Counted from the stretch's first letter, positions 9,609 to 21,560 are shown. The stretch is 64,000 nt of DNA from Valencia hispanica (GCA_963556495.2 OY747702.1:8232280-8296279), one strand, 5' to 3'. Made by a program: numbers and translations. Notes: generated by a model not told the origin, from the letters alone.

Positions 9609-9682
9609 TGGAGAATGTAGGCATCGATCCCGCTACCTCTCACATGCAAAGCGAGCGCTCTACCATTTGAGGTAAATCCCCC
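9609..9682 (-). tRNA. tRNA-Ala(TGC)-like, degenerate, unit 9
   Basis: Standard TGC form. Confidence 0.7.
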
Positions 9683-9984
9683 TCCACAAATCCATGAGAA
9701 CTTAAAAAAATTTCTAAATACATGTGCGATCAAGAATTCGATTTGAAAATCTTGGCTTCGTCATGTACAAAAATAGTTTGACTTGTTTTTATTCAGAGAG
9801 GACTGCTTTACTTGGCCTTGATTCTATGTAAAACTCACTGGAATCATAGTATAGTTTGAGAGCAAGTTAAGAGGAAGACTACCTGTTCCATGTATCTGGC
9901 AATTTGAACAGACTGGATTTGAGAGCTCATGTCCAACAGGACCAAAAGGGACATGCCTTGAGCTAATCTCTAACCACAGACGTT

Positions 9985-10056
9985 TAGCAGAGGATGGTTT
10001 CGATCCATCGACCTCTGGGTTATGGGCCCAGCACGCTTCCGCTGCGCCACTCTGCT
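9985..10056 (-). tRNA. Initiator tRNA-Met(CAT), unit 9
   Basis: Consensus sequence; upstream T-tract is long (about T13). Confidence 0.97.
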
Positions 10057-10301
10057 TCTCTTGTATGTAGACAGACATTGGAAAAGTTGTTTTTTTTTTT
10101 TTGATGATTTTGGCTACAAAGCTAAACCAGAAAATGTGAGTGAATATACAGCAAATAGTAGGAAAGGATTATGTTGAGATGAGTGTGTAGTTGAAAAGAT
10201 AATGCTGTGTCAAATGCGAGGAATGGGTATTGAAAGAGCAATGACATGCTTTGTCTGTCTTCAATGTCTTTTAAAAGAAGTGGACCCTATTAGGAACACA
10301 A

Positions 10302-10383
10302 TGGCAGTGGTGGGATTTGAACCCACGCCTCCATAGAGACTGGAGCCTAAATCCAGCGCCTTAGACCACTCGGCCACACTACC
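10302..10383 (-). tRNA. tRNA-Leu(TAG), unit 10
   Basis: C66 form, fully paired acceptor stem. Confidence 0.96.
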
Positions 10384-10736
10384 AAAGAGATGGGTGTAAA
10401 AGAGCTCTGATTTCGTCAGATTTTCAAGAGAGACTGAACAACAGTGCTGGGCTTTAACGGCTGCTCAAAGTATTCAGTCAAACACTGTCACATTTTAGGT
10501 TTATTTTGGGCCTGATCGGGACTCCGTCTGGTTCAGGTTAAAGGGTTTTGGAGCAACGATATCTAGGTAAGTCAGAGAGATTTCAAAGACATTCTTGTGA
10601 TGAGGATTTTGAAATAGCAGTGGAAGAAGCGTTCCAAAGTTTTTCATTGCCCGCTTTCTTTTGCTTGTGATAAAAAGAAAGTGGATTTAATCCAACAAAA
10701 CCTTTGGTCTTGTGAAGAAACTTTAACAGAGTTCTT

Positions 10737-10810
10737 TGGAGAAAGTAGGCATCGATCCCGCTACCTCTCACATGCAAAGCGAGCGCTCTACCATTTGAGG
10801 TAAATCCCCC
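10737..10810 (-). tRNA. tRNA-Ala(TGC)-like, degenerate, unit 10
   Basis: T66 form. Confidence 0.65.
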
Positions 10811-11112
10811 TCCACAAATCCCTGAGAACTTAAAAAAATTTCTATATACATGTGCGATCAAGAATTCGATTTGAAAATCTTGGCTTTGTCATGTACAAAA
10901 ATAGTTTGACTTGTTTTTATTCAGAGAGGACTGCTTTACTTGGCCTTGATTCTATGTAAAACTCACTGGAATCATAGTATAGTTTGAGAGCAAGTTAAGA
11001 GGAAGACTACCTGTTCCATGTATCTGGCAATTTGAACAGACTGGATTTGAGAGCTCATGTCCAACAGGACCAAAACGGACATGCCTTGAGCTAATCTCTA
11101 ACCACAGACGTT

Positions 11113-11184
11113 TAGCAGAGGATGGTTTTGATCCATCGACCTCTGGGTTATGGGCCCAGCACGCTTCCGCTGCGCCACTCTGCT
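11113..11184 (-). tRNA. Initiator tRNA-Met(CAT), unit 10
   Basis: G57A only, as in unit 5. Confidence 0.93.
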
Positions 11185-11428
11185 TCTCTTGTTTGTAGAC
11201 AGACATTGGAAAAGTTGTTGTTTTTTTTTGATGATTTTGGCTACAAAGCTAAACCAGAAAATGTGAGTGAATATACAGCAAATAGTAGGAAAGGATTATG
11301 TTGAGATGAGTGTGTAGTTGAAAAGATAATGCTGTGTCAAATGCGAGGAATGGGTATTGAAAGAGCAATGACATGCTTTGTCTGTCTTCAATGTCTCTTA
11401 AAAGAAGTGGACCCTATTAGGAGCACAA

Positions 11429-11510
11429 TGGCAGTTGTGGGATTTGAACCCACGCCTCCACAGAGACTGGAGCCTAAATCCAGCGCCTTAGACCACTCGG
11501 CCACACTACC
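11429..11510 (-). tRNA. tRNA-Leu(TAG), unit 11
   Basis: A66 form, CTGTGGAG variable arm. Confidence 0.93.
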
Positions 11511-11863
11511 AAAGAGATGGGTGTAAAAGAGCTCTGATTTCGTCAGATTTTCAAGAGAGACTGAACAACAGTGCTGGGCTTTAACGGCTGCTCAAAGTAT
11601 TCAGTCAAACACTGTCACATTTTAGGTTTATTTTGGGCCTGATCGGGACTCCGTCTGGTTCAGGTTAAAGGGTTTTGGAGCAACGATATCTAGGTAAGTC
11701 AGAGAGATTTCAAAGACATTCTTGTGATGAGGATTTTGAAATAGCAGTGGAAGAAGCGTTCCAAAGTTTTTCATTGCCCGCTTTCTTTTGCTTGTGATAA
11801 AAAGAAAGTGGATTTAATCCAACAAAACCTTTGGTCTTGTGAAGAAACTGTAACAGAGTTCTT

Positions 11864-11937
11864 TGGAGAATGTAGGCATCGATCCCGCTACCTCTCACAT
11901 GCAAAGCGAGCGCTCTACCATTTGAGGTAAATCCCCC
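11864..11937 (-). tRNA. tRNA-Ala(TGC)-like, degenerate, unit 11
   Basis: Standard TGC form. Confidence 0.7.
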
Positions 11938-12239
11938 TCCACAAATCCCTGAGAACTTAAAAAAATTTCTATATACATGTGCGATCAAGAATTCGATTTG
12001 AAAATCTTGGCTTTGTCATGTACAAAAATAGTTTGACTTGTTTTTATTCAGAGAGGACTGCTTTACTTGGCCTTGATTCTATGTAAAACTCACTGGAATC
12101 ATAGTATAGTTTGAGAGCAAGTTAAGAGGAAGACTACCTGTTCCATGTATCTGGCAATTTGAACAGACTGGATTTGAGAGCTCATGTCCAACAGGACCAA
12201 AAGGGACATGCCTTGAGCTAATCTCTAACCACAGACGTT

Positions 12240-12311
12240 TAGCAGAGGATGGTTTCGATCCATCGACCTCTGGGTTATGGGCCCAGCACGCTTCCGCTGC
12301 GCCACTCTGCT
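12240..12311 (-). tRNA. Initiator tRNA-Met(CAT), unit 11
   Basis: Consensus sequence. Confidence 0.97.
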
Positions 12312-12552
12312 TCTCTTGCTTGTAGACAGACATTGGAAAAGTTGTTGTTTTTTGATGATTTTGGCTACAAAGCTAAACCAGAAAATGTGAGTGAATATAC
12401 AGCAAATAGTAGGAAAGGATTATGTTGAGATGAGTGTGTAGTTGAAAAGATAATGCTGTGTCAAATGCGAGGAATGGGTATTGAAAGAGCAATGACATGC
12501 TTTGTCTGTCTTCAATGTCTCTTAAAAGAAGTGGACCCTATTAGGAGCACAA

Positions 12553-12634
12553 TGGCAGTGGTGGGATTTGAACCCACGCCTCCATAGAGACTGGAGCCTA
12601 AATCCAGCGCCTTAGACCACTCGGCCACACTACC
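12553..12634 (-). tRNA. tRNA-Leu(TAG), unit 12
   Basis: C66 form, fully paired acceptor stem. Confidence 0.96.
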
Positions 12635-12987
12635 AAAGAGATGGGTGTAAAAGAGCTCTGATTTCGTCAGATTTTCAAGAGAGACTGAACAACAGTGCTG
12701 GGCTTTAACGGCTGCTCAAAGTATTCAGTCAAACACTGTCACATTTTAGGTTTATTTTGGGCCTGATCGGGACTCCGTCTGGTTCAGGTTAAAGGGTTTT
12801 GGAGCAACGATATCTAGGTAAGTCAGAGAGATTTCAAAGACATTCTTGTGATGAGGATTTTGAAATAGCAGTGGAAGAAGCGTTCCAAAGTTTTTCATTG
12901 CCCGCTTTCTTTTGCTTGTGATAAAAAGAAAGTGGATTTAATCCAACAAAACCTTTGGTCTTGTGAAGAAACTATAACAGAGTTCTT

Positions 12988-13061
12988 TGGAGAATGTAGG
13001 CATCGATCCCGCTACCTCTCACATCCAAAGCGAGCGCTCTACCATTTGAGGTAAATCCCCC
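12988..13061 (-). tRNA. tRNA-Ala-like with Pro anticodon TGG, unit 12
   Basis: TGG form; anticodon at 13025-13027. Confidence 0.68.
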
Positions 13062-13363
13062 TCCACATATCCATGAGAACTTAAAAAAATTTCTAAATAC
13101 ATGTGCGATCAAGAATTCGATTTGAAAATCTTGGCTTCGTCATGTACAAAAATAGTTTGACTTGTTTTTATTCAGAGAGGACTGCTTTACTTGGCCTTGA
13201 TTCTATGTAAAACTCACTGGAATCATAGTATAGTTTGAGAGCAAGTTCAGAGGAAGACTACCTGTTCCATGTATCTGGCAATTTGAACAGACTGGATTTG
13301 AGAGCTCATGTCCAACAGGACCAAAACGGACATGCCTTGAGCTAATCTCTAACCACAGACGTT

Positions 13364-13435
13364 TAGCAGAGGATGGTTCTGATCCATCGACCTCTGGGTT
13401 ATGGGCCCAGCACGCTTCCGCTGCGCCACTCTGCT
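13364..13435 (-). tRNA. Initiator tRNA-Met(CAT), unit 12, T-loop variant
   Basis: G57A and A58G as in unit 1; shares the unit 7 flank change (near 13248). Confidence 0.88.
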
Positions 13436-13679
13436 TCTCTTGTTTGTAGACAGACATTGGAAAAGTTGTTGTTTTTTTTTGATGATTTTGGCTACAAAGC
13501 TAAACCAGAAAATGTGAGTGAATATACAGCAAATAGTAGGAAAGGATTATGTTGAGATGAGTGTGTAGTTGAAAAGATAATGCTGTGTCAAATGCGAGGA
13601 ATGGGTATTGAAAGAGCAATGACATGCTTTGTCTGTCTTCAATGTCTCTTAAAAGAAGTGGACCCTATTAGGAGCACAA

Positions 13680-13761
13680 TGGCAGTTGTGGGATTTGAAC
13701 CCACGCCTCCACAGAGACTGGAGCCTAAATCCAGCGCCTTAGACCACTCGGCCACACTACC
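13680..13761 (-). tRNA. tRNA-Leu(TAG), unit 13
   Basis: A66 form, CTGTGGAG variable arm. Confidence 0.93.
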
Positions 13762-14114
13762 AAAGAGATGGGTGTAAAAGAGCTCTGATTTCGTCAGATT
13801 TTCAAGAGAGACTGAACAACAGTGCTGGGCTTTAACGGCTGCTCAAAGTATTCAGTCAAACACTGTCACATTTTAGGTTTATTTTGGGCCTGATCGGGAC
13901 TCCGTCTGGTTCAGGTTAAAGGGTTTTGGAGCAACGATATCTAGGTAAGTCAGAGAGATTTCAAAGACATTCTTGTGATGAGGATTTTGAAATAGCAGTG
14001 GAAGAAGCGTTCCAAAGTTTTTCATTGCCCGCTTTCTTTTGCTTGTGATAAAAAGAAAGTGGATTTAATCCAACAAAACCTTTGGTCTTGTGAAGAAACT
14101 GTAACAGAGTTCTT

Positions 14115-14188
14115 TGGAGAATGTAGGCATCGATCCCGCTACCTCTCACATGCAAAGCGAGCGCTCTACCATTTGAGGTAAATCCCCC
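14115..14188 (-). tRNA. tRNA-Ala(TGC)-like, degenerate, unit 13
   Basis: Standard TGC form. Confidence 0.7.
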
Positions 14189-14490
14189 TCCACAAATCCC
14201 TGAGAACTTAAAAAAATTTCTATATACATGTGCGATCAAGAATTCGATTTGAAAATCTTGGCTTTGTCATGTACAAAAATAGTTTGACTTGTTTTTATTC
14301 AGAGAGGACTGCTTTACTTGGCCTTGATTCTATGTAAAACTCACTGGAATCATAGTTTAGTTTGAGAGCAAGTTAAGAGGAAGACTACCTGTTCCATGTA
14401 TCTGGCAATTTGAACAGACTGGATTTGAGAGCTCATGTCCAACAGGACCAAAAGGGACATGCCTTGAGCTAATCTCTAACCACAGACGTT

Positions 14491-14562
14491 TAGCAGAGGA
14501 TGGTTTCGATCCATCGACCTCTGGGTTATGGGCCCAGCACGCTTCCGCTGCGCCACTCTGCT
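14491..14562 (-). tRNA. Initiator tRNA-Met(CAT), unit 13
   Basis: Consensus sequence. Confidence 0.97.
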
Positions 14563-14803
14563 TCTCTTGCTTGTAGACAGACATTGGAAAAGTTGTTGTT
14601 TTTTGATGATTTTGGCTACAAAGCTAAACCAGAAAATGTGAGTGAATATACAGCAAATAGTAGGAAAGGATTATGTTGAGATGAGTGTGTAGTTGAAAAG
14701 ATAATGCTGTGTCAAATGCGAGGAATGGGTATTGAAAGAGCAATGACATGCTTTGTCTGTCTTCAATGTCTCTTAAAAGAAGTGGACCCTATTAGGAGCA
14801 CAA

Positions 14804-14885
14804 TGGCAGTTGTGGGATTTGAACCCACGCCTCCATAGAGACTGGAGCCTAAATCCAGCGCCTTAGACCACTCGGCCACACTACC
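14804..14885 (-). tRNA. tRNA-Leu(TAG), unit 14
   Basis: A66 mismatch combined with the CTATGGAG variable arm, a mosaic of the two main Leu forms. Confidence 0.93.
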
Positions 14886-15238
14886 AAAGAGATGGGTGTA
14901 AAAGAGCTCTGATTTCGTCAGATTTTCAAGAGAGACTGAACAACAGTGCTGGGCTTTAACGGCTGCTCAAAGTATTCAGTCAAACACTGTCACATTTTAG
15001 GTTTATTTTGGGCCTGATCGGGACTCCGTCTGGTTCAGGTTAAAGGGTTTTGGAGCAACGATATCTAGGTAAGTCAGAGAGATTTCAAAGACATTCTTGT
15101 GATGAGGATTTTGAAATAGCAGTGGAAGAAGCGTTCCAAAGTTTTTCATTGCCCGCTTTCTTTTGCTTGTGATAAAAAGAAAGTGGATTTAATCCAACAA
15201 AACCTTTGGTCTTGTGAAGAAACTATAACAGAGTTCTT

Positions 15239-15312
15239 TGGAGAATGTAGGCATCGATCCCGCTACCTCTCACATCCAAAGCGAGCGCTCTACCATTTGA
15301 GGTAAATCCCCC
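15239..15312 (-). tRNA. tRNA-Ala-like with Pro anticodon TGG, unit 14
   Basis: TGG form; anticodon at 15276-15278. Confidence 0.68.
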
Positions 15313-15614
15313 TCCACATATCCATGAGAACTTAAAAAAATTTCTAAATACATGTGCGATCAAGAATTCGATTTGAAAATCTTGGCTTCGTCATGTACAA
15401 AAATAGTTTGACTTGTTTTTATTCAGAGAGGACTGCTTTACTTGGCCTTGATTCTATGTAAAACTCACTGGAATCATAGTATAGTTTGAGAGCAAGTTAA
15501 GAGGAAGACTACCTGTTCCATGTATCTGGCAATTTGAACAGAATGGATTTGAGAGCTCATGTCCAACAGGACCAAAAGGGACATGCCTTGAGCTAATCTC
15601 TAACCACAGACGTT

Positions 15615-15686
15615 TAGCAGAGGATGGCTTCGATCCATCGACCTCTGGGTTATGGGCCCAGCACGCTTCCGCTGCGCCACTCTTCT
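15615..15686 (-). tRNA. Initiator tRNA-Met(CAT), unit 14, variant
   Basis: C3 is A (15684), giving an A3·G70 acceptor mismatch, and A60 is G. The A60G change is shared with units 19 and 24; the C3 change is private. Confidence 0.88.
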
Positions 15687-15930
15687 TCTCTTGTATGTAG
15701 ACAGACATTGGAAAAGTTGTTTTTTTTTTTTGATGATTTTGGCTACAAAGCTAAACCAGAAAATGTGAGTGAATATACAGCAAATAGTAGGAAAGGATTA
15801 TGTTGAGATGAGTGTGTAGTTGAAAAGATAATGCTGTGTCAAATGCGAGGAATGGGTATTGAAAGAGCAATGACATGCTTTGTCTGTCTTCAATGTCTCT
15901 TAAAAGAAGTGGACCCTATTAGGAGCACAA

Positions 15931-16012
15931 TGGCAGTGGTGGGATTTGAACCCACGCCTCCATAGAGACTGGAGCCTAAATCCAGCGCCTTAGACCACTC
16001 GGCCACACTACC
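15931..16012 (-). tRNA. tRNA-Leu(TAG), unit 15
   Basis: C66 form, fully paired acceptor stem. Confidence 0.96.
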
Positions 16013-16365
16013 AAAGAGATGGGTGTAAAAGAGCTCTGATTTCGTCAGATTTTCAAGAGAGACTGAACAACAGTGCTGGGCTTTAACGGCTGCTCAAAGT
16101 ATTCAGTCAAACACTGTAACATTTTAGGTTTATTTTGGGCCTGATCGGGACTCCGTCTGGTTCAGGTTAAAGGGTTTTGGAGCAACGATATCTAGGTAAG
16201 TCAGAGAGATTTCAAAGACATTCTTGTGATGAGGATTTTGAAATAGCAGTGGAAGAAGCGTTCCAAAGTTTTTCATTGCCCGCTTTCTTTTGCTTGTGAT
16301 AAAAAGAAAGTGGATTTAATCCAGCAAAACCTTTGGTCTTGTGAAGAAACTGTAACAGAGTTCTT

Positions 16366-16439
16366 TGGAGAATGTAGGCATCGATCCCGCTACCTCGCAC
16401 ATGCAAAGCGAGCGCTCTACCATTTGAGGTAAATCCCCC
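16366..16439 (-). tRNA. tRNA-Ala(TGC)-like, degenerate, unit 15
   Basis: The anticodon stem 3' strand reads GTGCG, adding a mismatch to the common defects. Shared with units 20 and 25. Confidence 0.62.
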
Positions 16440-16741
16440 TCCACAAATCCATGAGAACTTAAAAAAAATTCTAAATACATGTGCGATCAAGAATTCGATT
16501 TGAAAATCTTGGCTTCGTCATGTACAAAAATAGTTTGACTTGTTTTTATTCAGAGAGGACTGATTTACTTGGCCTTGATTCTATGTAAAACTCACTGGAA
16601 TCATAGTATAGTTTGAGAGCAAGTTAAGAGGAAGACTACCTGTTCCATGTATCTGGCAATTTGAACAGACTGGATTTGAGAGCTCATGTCCAACAGGACC
16701 AAAAGGGACATGCCTTGAGCTAATCTCTAACCACAGACGTT

Positions 16742-16813
16742 TAGCAGAGGATGGTTTCGATCTATCGAACTCTGGGTTATGGGCCCAGCACGCTTCCGCT
16801 GCGCCACTCTGCT
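16742..16813 (-). tRNA. Initiator tRNA-Met(CAT), unit 15, variant
   Basis: One variable-loop G is T and G52 is A, giving an A52·C62 mismatch in the T-stem. Shared with units 20, 25 and 31. Confidence 0.88.
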
Positions 16814-17054
16814 TCTCTTGCTTGTAGACAGACATTGGAAAAGTTGTTGTTTTTTGATGATTTTGGCTACAAAGCTAAACCAGAAAATGTGAGTGAATAT
16901 ACAGCAAATAGTAGGAAAGGATTATGTTGAGATGAGTGTGTAGTTGAAAAGATAATGCTGTGTCAAATGCGAGGAATGGGTATTGAAAGAGCAATGACAT
17001 GCTTTGTCTGTCTTCAATGTCTCTTAAAAGAAGTGGACCCTATTAGGAACACAA

Positions 17055-17136
17055 TGGCAGTGGTGGGATTTGAACCCACGCCTCCATAGAGACTGGAGCC
17101 TAAATCCAGCGCCTTAGACCACTCGGCCACACTACC
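17055..17136 (-). tRNA. tRNA-Leu(TAG), unit 16
   Basis: C66 form, fully paired acceptor stem. Confidence 0.96.
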
Positions 17137-17489
17137 AAAGAGATGGGTGTAAAAGAGCTCTGATTTCATCAGATTTTCAAGAGAGACTGAACAACAGTGC
17201 TGGGCTTTAACGGCTGCTCAAAGTATTCAGTCAAACACTGTCACATTTTAGGTTTATTTTGGGCCTGATCGGGACTCCGTCTGGTTCAGGTTAAAGGGTT
17301 TTGGAGCAACGATATCTAGGTAAGTCAGAGAGATTTCAAAGACATTCTTGTGATGAGGATTTTGAAATAGCAGTGGAAGAAGCGTTCCAAAGTTTTTCAT
17401 TGCCCGCTTTCTTTTGCTTGTGATAAAAAGAAAGTGGATTTAATCCAACAAAACCTTTGGTCTTGTGAAGAACCTGTAACAGAGTTCTT

Positions 17490-17563
17490 TGGAGAATGCA
17501 GGCATCGATCCCGCTACCTCTCACATGCAAAGTGAGCGCTCTACCATTTGAGGTAAATCCCCC
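17490..17563 (-). tRNA. tRNA-Ala(TGC)-like, better-paired form, unit 16
   Basis: Two differences improve pairing: the T-stem 3' strand is CCTGC, restoring C50:G64, and the anticodon stem is CTCAC/GTGAG, fully Watson-Crick. The D-arm insertion and C·C pair remain. Shared with units 17, 21, 22, 26 and 54 (and with the TCC copies 27 and 29). Confidence 0.74.
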
Positions 17564-17865
17564 TCCACGAATCCATGAGAACTTAAAAAAATTTCTAAAT
17601 ACATGTGCGATCAAGAATTCGATTTGAAAATCTTGGCTTCGTCATGTACAAAAATAGTTTGACTTGTTTTTATTCAGAGAGGACTGCTTTACTTGGCCTT
17701 GATTCTATGTAAAACTCACTGGAATCATAGTATAGTTTGAGAGCAAGTTAAGAGGAAGACTACCAGTTCCATGTATCTGGCAATTTGAACAGACTGGATT
17801 TGAGAGCTCATGTCCAACAGGACCAAAAGGGACATGCCTTGAGCTAATCTCTAACCACAGACGTT

Positions 17866-17937
17866 TAGCAGAGGATGGTTTCGATCCATCGACCTCTGGG
17901 TTATGGGCCCAGCACGCTTCCGCTGCGCCACTCTGCT
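17866..17937 (-). tRNA. Initiator tRNA-Met(CAT), unit 16
   Basis: Consensus sequence. Confidence 0.97.
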
Positions 17938-18182
17938 TCTCTTGTTTGTAGACAGACATTGGAAAAGTTGTTGTTTTTTTTTTGATGATTTTGGCTACAA
18001 AGCTGAACCAGAAAATGTGAGTGAATATACAGCAAATAGTAGGAAAGGATTATGTTGAGATGAGTGTGTAGTTGAAAAGATAATGCTGTGTCAAATGCGA
18101 GGAATGGGTATTGAAAGAGCAATGACATGCTTTGTCTGTCTTCAATGTCTCTTAAAAGAAGTGGACCCTATTAGGAGCACAA

Positions 18183-18264
18183 TGGCAGTTGTGGGATTTG
18201 AACCCACGCCTCCACAGAGACTGGAGCCTAAATCCAGCGCCTTAGACCACTCGGCCACACTACC
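18183..18264 (-). tRNA. tRNA-Leu(TAG), unit 17
   Basis: A66 form, CTGTGGAG variable arm. Confidence 0.93.
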
Positions 18265-18617
18265 AAAGAGATGGGTGTAAAAGAGCTCTGATTTCGTCAG
18301 ATTTTCAAGAGAGACTGAACAACAGTGCTGGGCTTTAACGGCTGCTCAAAGTATTCAGTCAAACACTGTCACATTTTAGGTTTATTTTGGGCCTGATCGG
18401 GACTCCGTCTGGTTCAGGTTAAAGGGTTTTGGAGCAACGATATCTAGGTAAGTCAGAGAGATTTCAAAGACATTCTTGTGATGAGGATTTTGAAATAGCA
18501 GTGGAAGAAGCGTTCCAAAGTTTTTCATTGCCCGCTTTCTTTTGCTTGTGATAAAAAGAAAGTGGATTTAATCCAACAAAACCTTTGGTCTTGTGAAGAA
18601 ACTGTAACAGAGTTCTT

Positions 18618-18691
18618 TGGAGAATGCAGGCATCGATCCCGCTACCTCTCACATGCAAAGTGAGCGCTCTACCATTTGAGGTAAATCCCCC
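18618..18691 (-). tRNA. tRNA-Ala(TGC)-like, better-paired form, unit 17
   Basis: As unit 16. Confidence 0.74.
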
Positions 18692-18993
18692 TCCACGAAT
18701 CCATGAGAACTTAAAAAAATTTCTAAATACATGTGCGATCAAGAATTCGATTTGGAAATCTTGGCTTCGTCATGTACAAAAATAGTTTGACTTGTTTATA
18801 TTCAGAGAGGAGTGCTTTACTTGGCCTTGATTCTATGTAAAACTCACTGGAATCATAGTATAGTTTGAGAGCAAGTTAAGAGGAAGACTACCTGTTCCAT
18901 GTATCTGGCAATTTGAACAGACTGGATTTGAGAGTTCATGTCCACCAGGACCAAAAGGGACATGCCTTGAGCTAATCTCTAACCACAGACGTT

Positions 18994-19065
18994 TAGCAGA
19001 GGATGGTTTCGATCCATCGACCTCTGGGTTATGGGCCCAGCACGCTTCCGCTGCGCCACTCTGCT
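18994..19065 (-). tRNA. Initiator tRNA-Met(CAT), unit 17
   Basis: Consensus sequence; the downstream flank has two changes shared with units 21, 22 and 26. Confidence 0.97.
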
Positions 19066-19309
19066 TCTCTTGTTTGTAGACAGACATTGGAAAAGTTGTT
19101 GTTTTTTTTTGATGATTTTGGCAACAAAGCTGAACCAGAAAATGTGAGTGAATATACAGCAAATAGTAGGAAAGGATTATGTTGAGATGAGTGTGTAGTT
19201 GAAAAGATAATGCTGTGTCAAATGCGAGGAATGGGTATTGAAAGAGCAATGACATGCTTTGTCTGTCTTCAATGTCTCTTAAAAGAAGTGGACCCTATTA
19301 GGAGCACAA

Positions 19310-19391
19310 TGGCAGTTGTGGGATTTGAACCCACGCCTCCACAGAGACTGGAGCCTAAATCCAGCGCCTTAGACCACTCGGCCACACTACC
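19310..19391 (-). tRNA. tRNA-Leu(TAG), unit 18
   Basis: A66 form, CTGTGGAG variable arm. Confidence 0.93.
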
Positions 19392-19744
19392 AAAGAGATG
19401 GGTGTAAAAGAGCTCTGATTTCGTCAGATTTTCAAGAGAGACTGAACAACAGTGCTGGGCTTTAACGGCTGCTCAAAGTATTCAGTCAAACACTGTCACA
19501 TTTTAGGTTTATTTTGGGCCTGATCGGGACTCCGTCTGGTTCAGGTTAAAGGGTTTTGGAGCAACGATATCTAGGTAAGTCAGAGAGATTTCAAAGACAT
19601 TCTTGTGATGAGGATTTTGAAATAGCAGTGGAAGAAGCGTTCCAAAGTTTTTCATTGCCCGCTTTCTTTTGCTTGTGATAAAAAGAAAGTGGATTTAATC
19701 CAACAAAACCTTTGGTCTTGTGAAGAAACTGTAACAGAGTTCTT

Positions 19745-19818
19745 TGGAGAATGTAGGCATCGATCCCGCTACCTCTCACATGCAAAGCGAGCGCTCTACC
19801 ATTTGAGGTAAATCCCCC
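19745..19818 (-). tRNA. tRNA-Ala(TGC)-like, degenerate, unit 18
   Basis: Standard TGC form. Confidence 0.7.
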
Positions 19819-20120
19819 TCCACAAATCCCTGAGAACTTAAAAAAATTTCTATATACATGTGCGATCAAGAATTCGATTTGAAAATCTTGGCTTTGTCAT
19901 GTACAAAAATAGTTTGACTTGTTTTTATTCAGAGAGGACTGCTTTACTTGGCCTTGATTCTATGTAAAACTCACTGGAATCATAGTATAGTTTGAGAGCA
20001 AGTTAAGAGGAAGACTACCTGTTCCATGTATCTGGCAATTTGAACAGACTGGATTTGAGAGCTCATGTCCAACAGGACCAAAAGGGACATGCCTTGAGCT
20101 AATCTCTAACCACAGACGTT

Positions 20121-20192
20121 TAGCAGAGGATGGTTTCGATCCATCGACCTCTGGGTTATGGGCCCAGCACGCTTCCGCTGCGCCACTCTGCT
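20121..20192 (-). tRNA. Initiator tRNA-Met(CAT), unit 18
   Basis: Consensus sequence. Confidence 0.97.
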
Positions 20193-20433
20193 TCTCTTGC
20201 TTGTAGACAGACATTGGAAAAGTTGTTGTTTTTTGATGATTTTGGCTACAAAGCTAAACCAGAAAATGTGAGTGAATATACAGCAAATAGTAGGAAAGGA
20301 TTATGTTGAGATGAGTGTGTAGTTGAAAAGATAATGCTGTGTCAAATGCGAGGAATGGGTATTGAAAGAGCAATGACATGCTTTGTCTGTCTTCAATGTC
20401 TCTTAAAAGAAGTGGACCCTATTAGGAGCACAA

Positions 20434-20515
20434 TGGCAGTGGTGGGATTTGAACCCACGCCTCCATAGAGACTGGAGCCTAAATCCAGCGCCTTAGACCA
20501 CTCGGCCACACTACC
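20434..20515 (-). tRNA. tRNA-Leu(TAG), unit 19
   Basis: C66 form, fully paired acceptor stem. Confidence 0.96.
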
Positions 20516-20868
20516 AAAGAGATGGGTGTAAAAGAGCTCTGATTTCGTCAGATTTTCAAGAGAGACTGAACAACAGTGCTGGGCTTTAACGGCTGCTCAA
20601 AGTATTCAGTCAAACACTGTCACATTTTAGGTTTATTTTGGGCCTGATCGGGACTCCGTCTGGTTCAGGTTAAAGGGTTTTGGAGCAACGATATCTAGGT
20701 AAGTCAGAGAGATTTCAAAGACATTCTTGTGATGAGGATTTTGAAATAGCAGTGGAAGAAGCGTTCCAAAGTTTTTCATTGCCCGCTTTCTTTTGCTTGT
20801 GATAAAAAGAAAGTGGATTTAATCCAACAAAACCTTTGGTCTTGTGAAGAAACTATAACAGAGTTCTT

Positions 20869-20942
20869 TGGAGAATGTAGGCATCGATCCCGCTACCTCT
20901 CACATCCAAAGCGAGCGCTCTACCATTTGAGGTAAATCCCCC
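20869..20942 (-). tRNA. tRNA-Ala-like with Pro anticodon TGG, unit 19
   Basis: TGG form; anticodon at 20906-20908. Confidence 0.68.
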
Positions 20943-21244
20943 TCCACATATCCATGAGAACTTAAAAAAATTTCTAAATACATGTGCGATCAAGAATTCG
21001 ATTTGAAAATCTTGGCTTCGTCATGTACAAAAATAGTTTGACTTGTTTTTATTCAGAGAGGACTGCTTTACTTGGCCTTGATTCTATGTAAAACTCACTG
21101 GAATCATAGTATAGTTTGAGAGCAAGTTAAGAGGAAGACTACCTGTTCCATGTATCTGGCAATTTGAACAGAATGGATTTGAGAGCTCATGTCCAACAGG
21201 ACCAAAAGGGACATGCCTTGAGCTAATCTCTAACCACAGACGTT

Positions 21245-21316
21245 TAGCAGAGGATGGCTTCGATCCATCGACCTCTGGGTTATGGGCCCAGCACGCTTCC
21301 GCTGCGCCACTCTGCT
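21245..21316 (-). tRNA. Initiator tRNA-Met(CAT), unit 19
   Basis: A60 is G; otherwise consensus. Confidence 0.94.
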
Positions 21317-21560
21317 TCTCTTGTATGTAGACAGACATTGGAAAAGTTGTTTTTTTTTTTTGATGATTTTGGCTACAAAGCTAAACCAGAAAATGTGAGT
21401 GAATATACAGCAAATAGTAGGAAAGGATTATGTTGAGATGAGTGTGTAGTTGAAAAGATAATGCTGTGTCAAATGCGAGGAATGGGTATTGAAAGAGCAA
21501 TGACATGCTTTGTCTGTCTTCAATGTCTCTTAAAAGAAGTGGACCCTATTAGGAGCACAA

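Larger units (their letters stand above)
4669..14562. repeat. Five-unit higher-order repeat (5633 bp), units 5-8 and 10-13
   Basis: Units 5, 6, 7, 8 correspond to 10, 11, 12, 13 at exactly 5633 bp (5480/11113, 6607/12240, 7731/13364, 8858/14491). A private flank change in units 7 and 12 confirms the pairing. Confidence 0.8.

Noticed and set aside
18833..19255. A 140-aa minus-strand ORF with a hydrophobic N-terminal half, repeated in several units
   Set aside because: It runs through the iMet gene and across the variable T-tract. It is open only when the tract length fits; other units break it into 84-aa or 75-aa frames. There is no selection for the frame, so it is a shadow.
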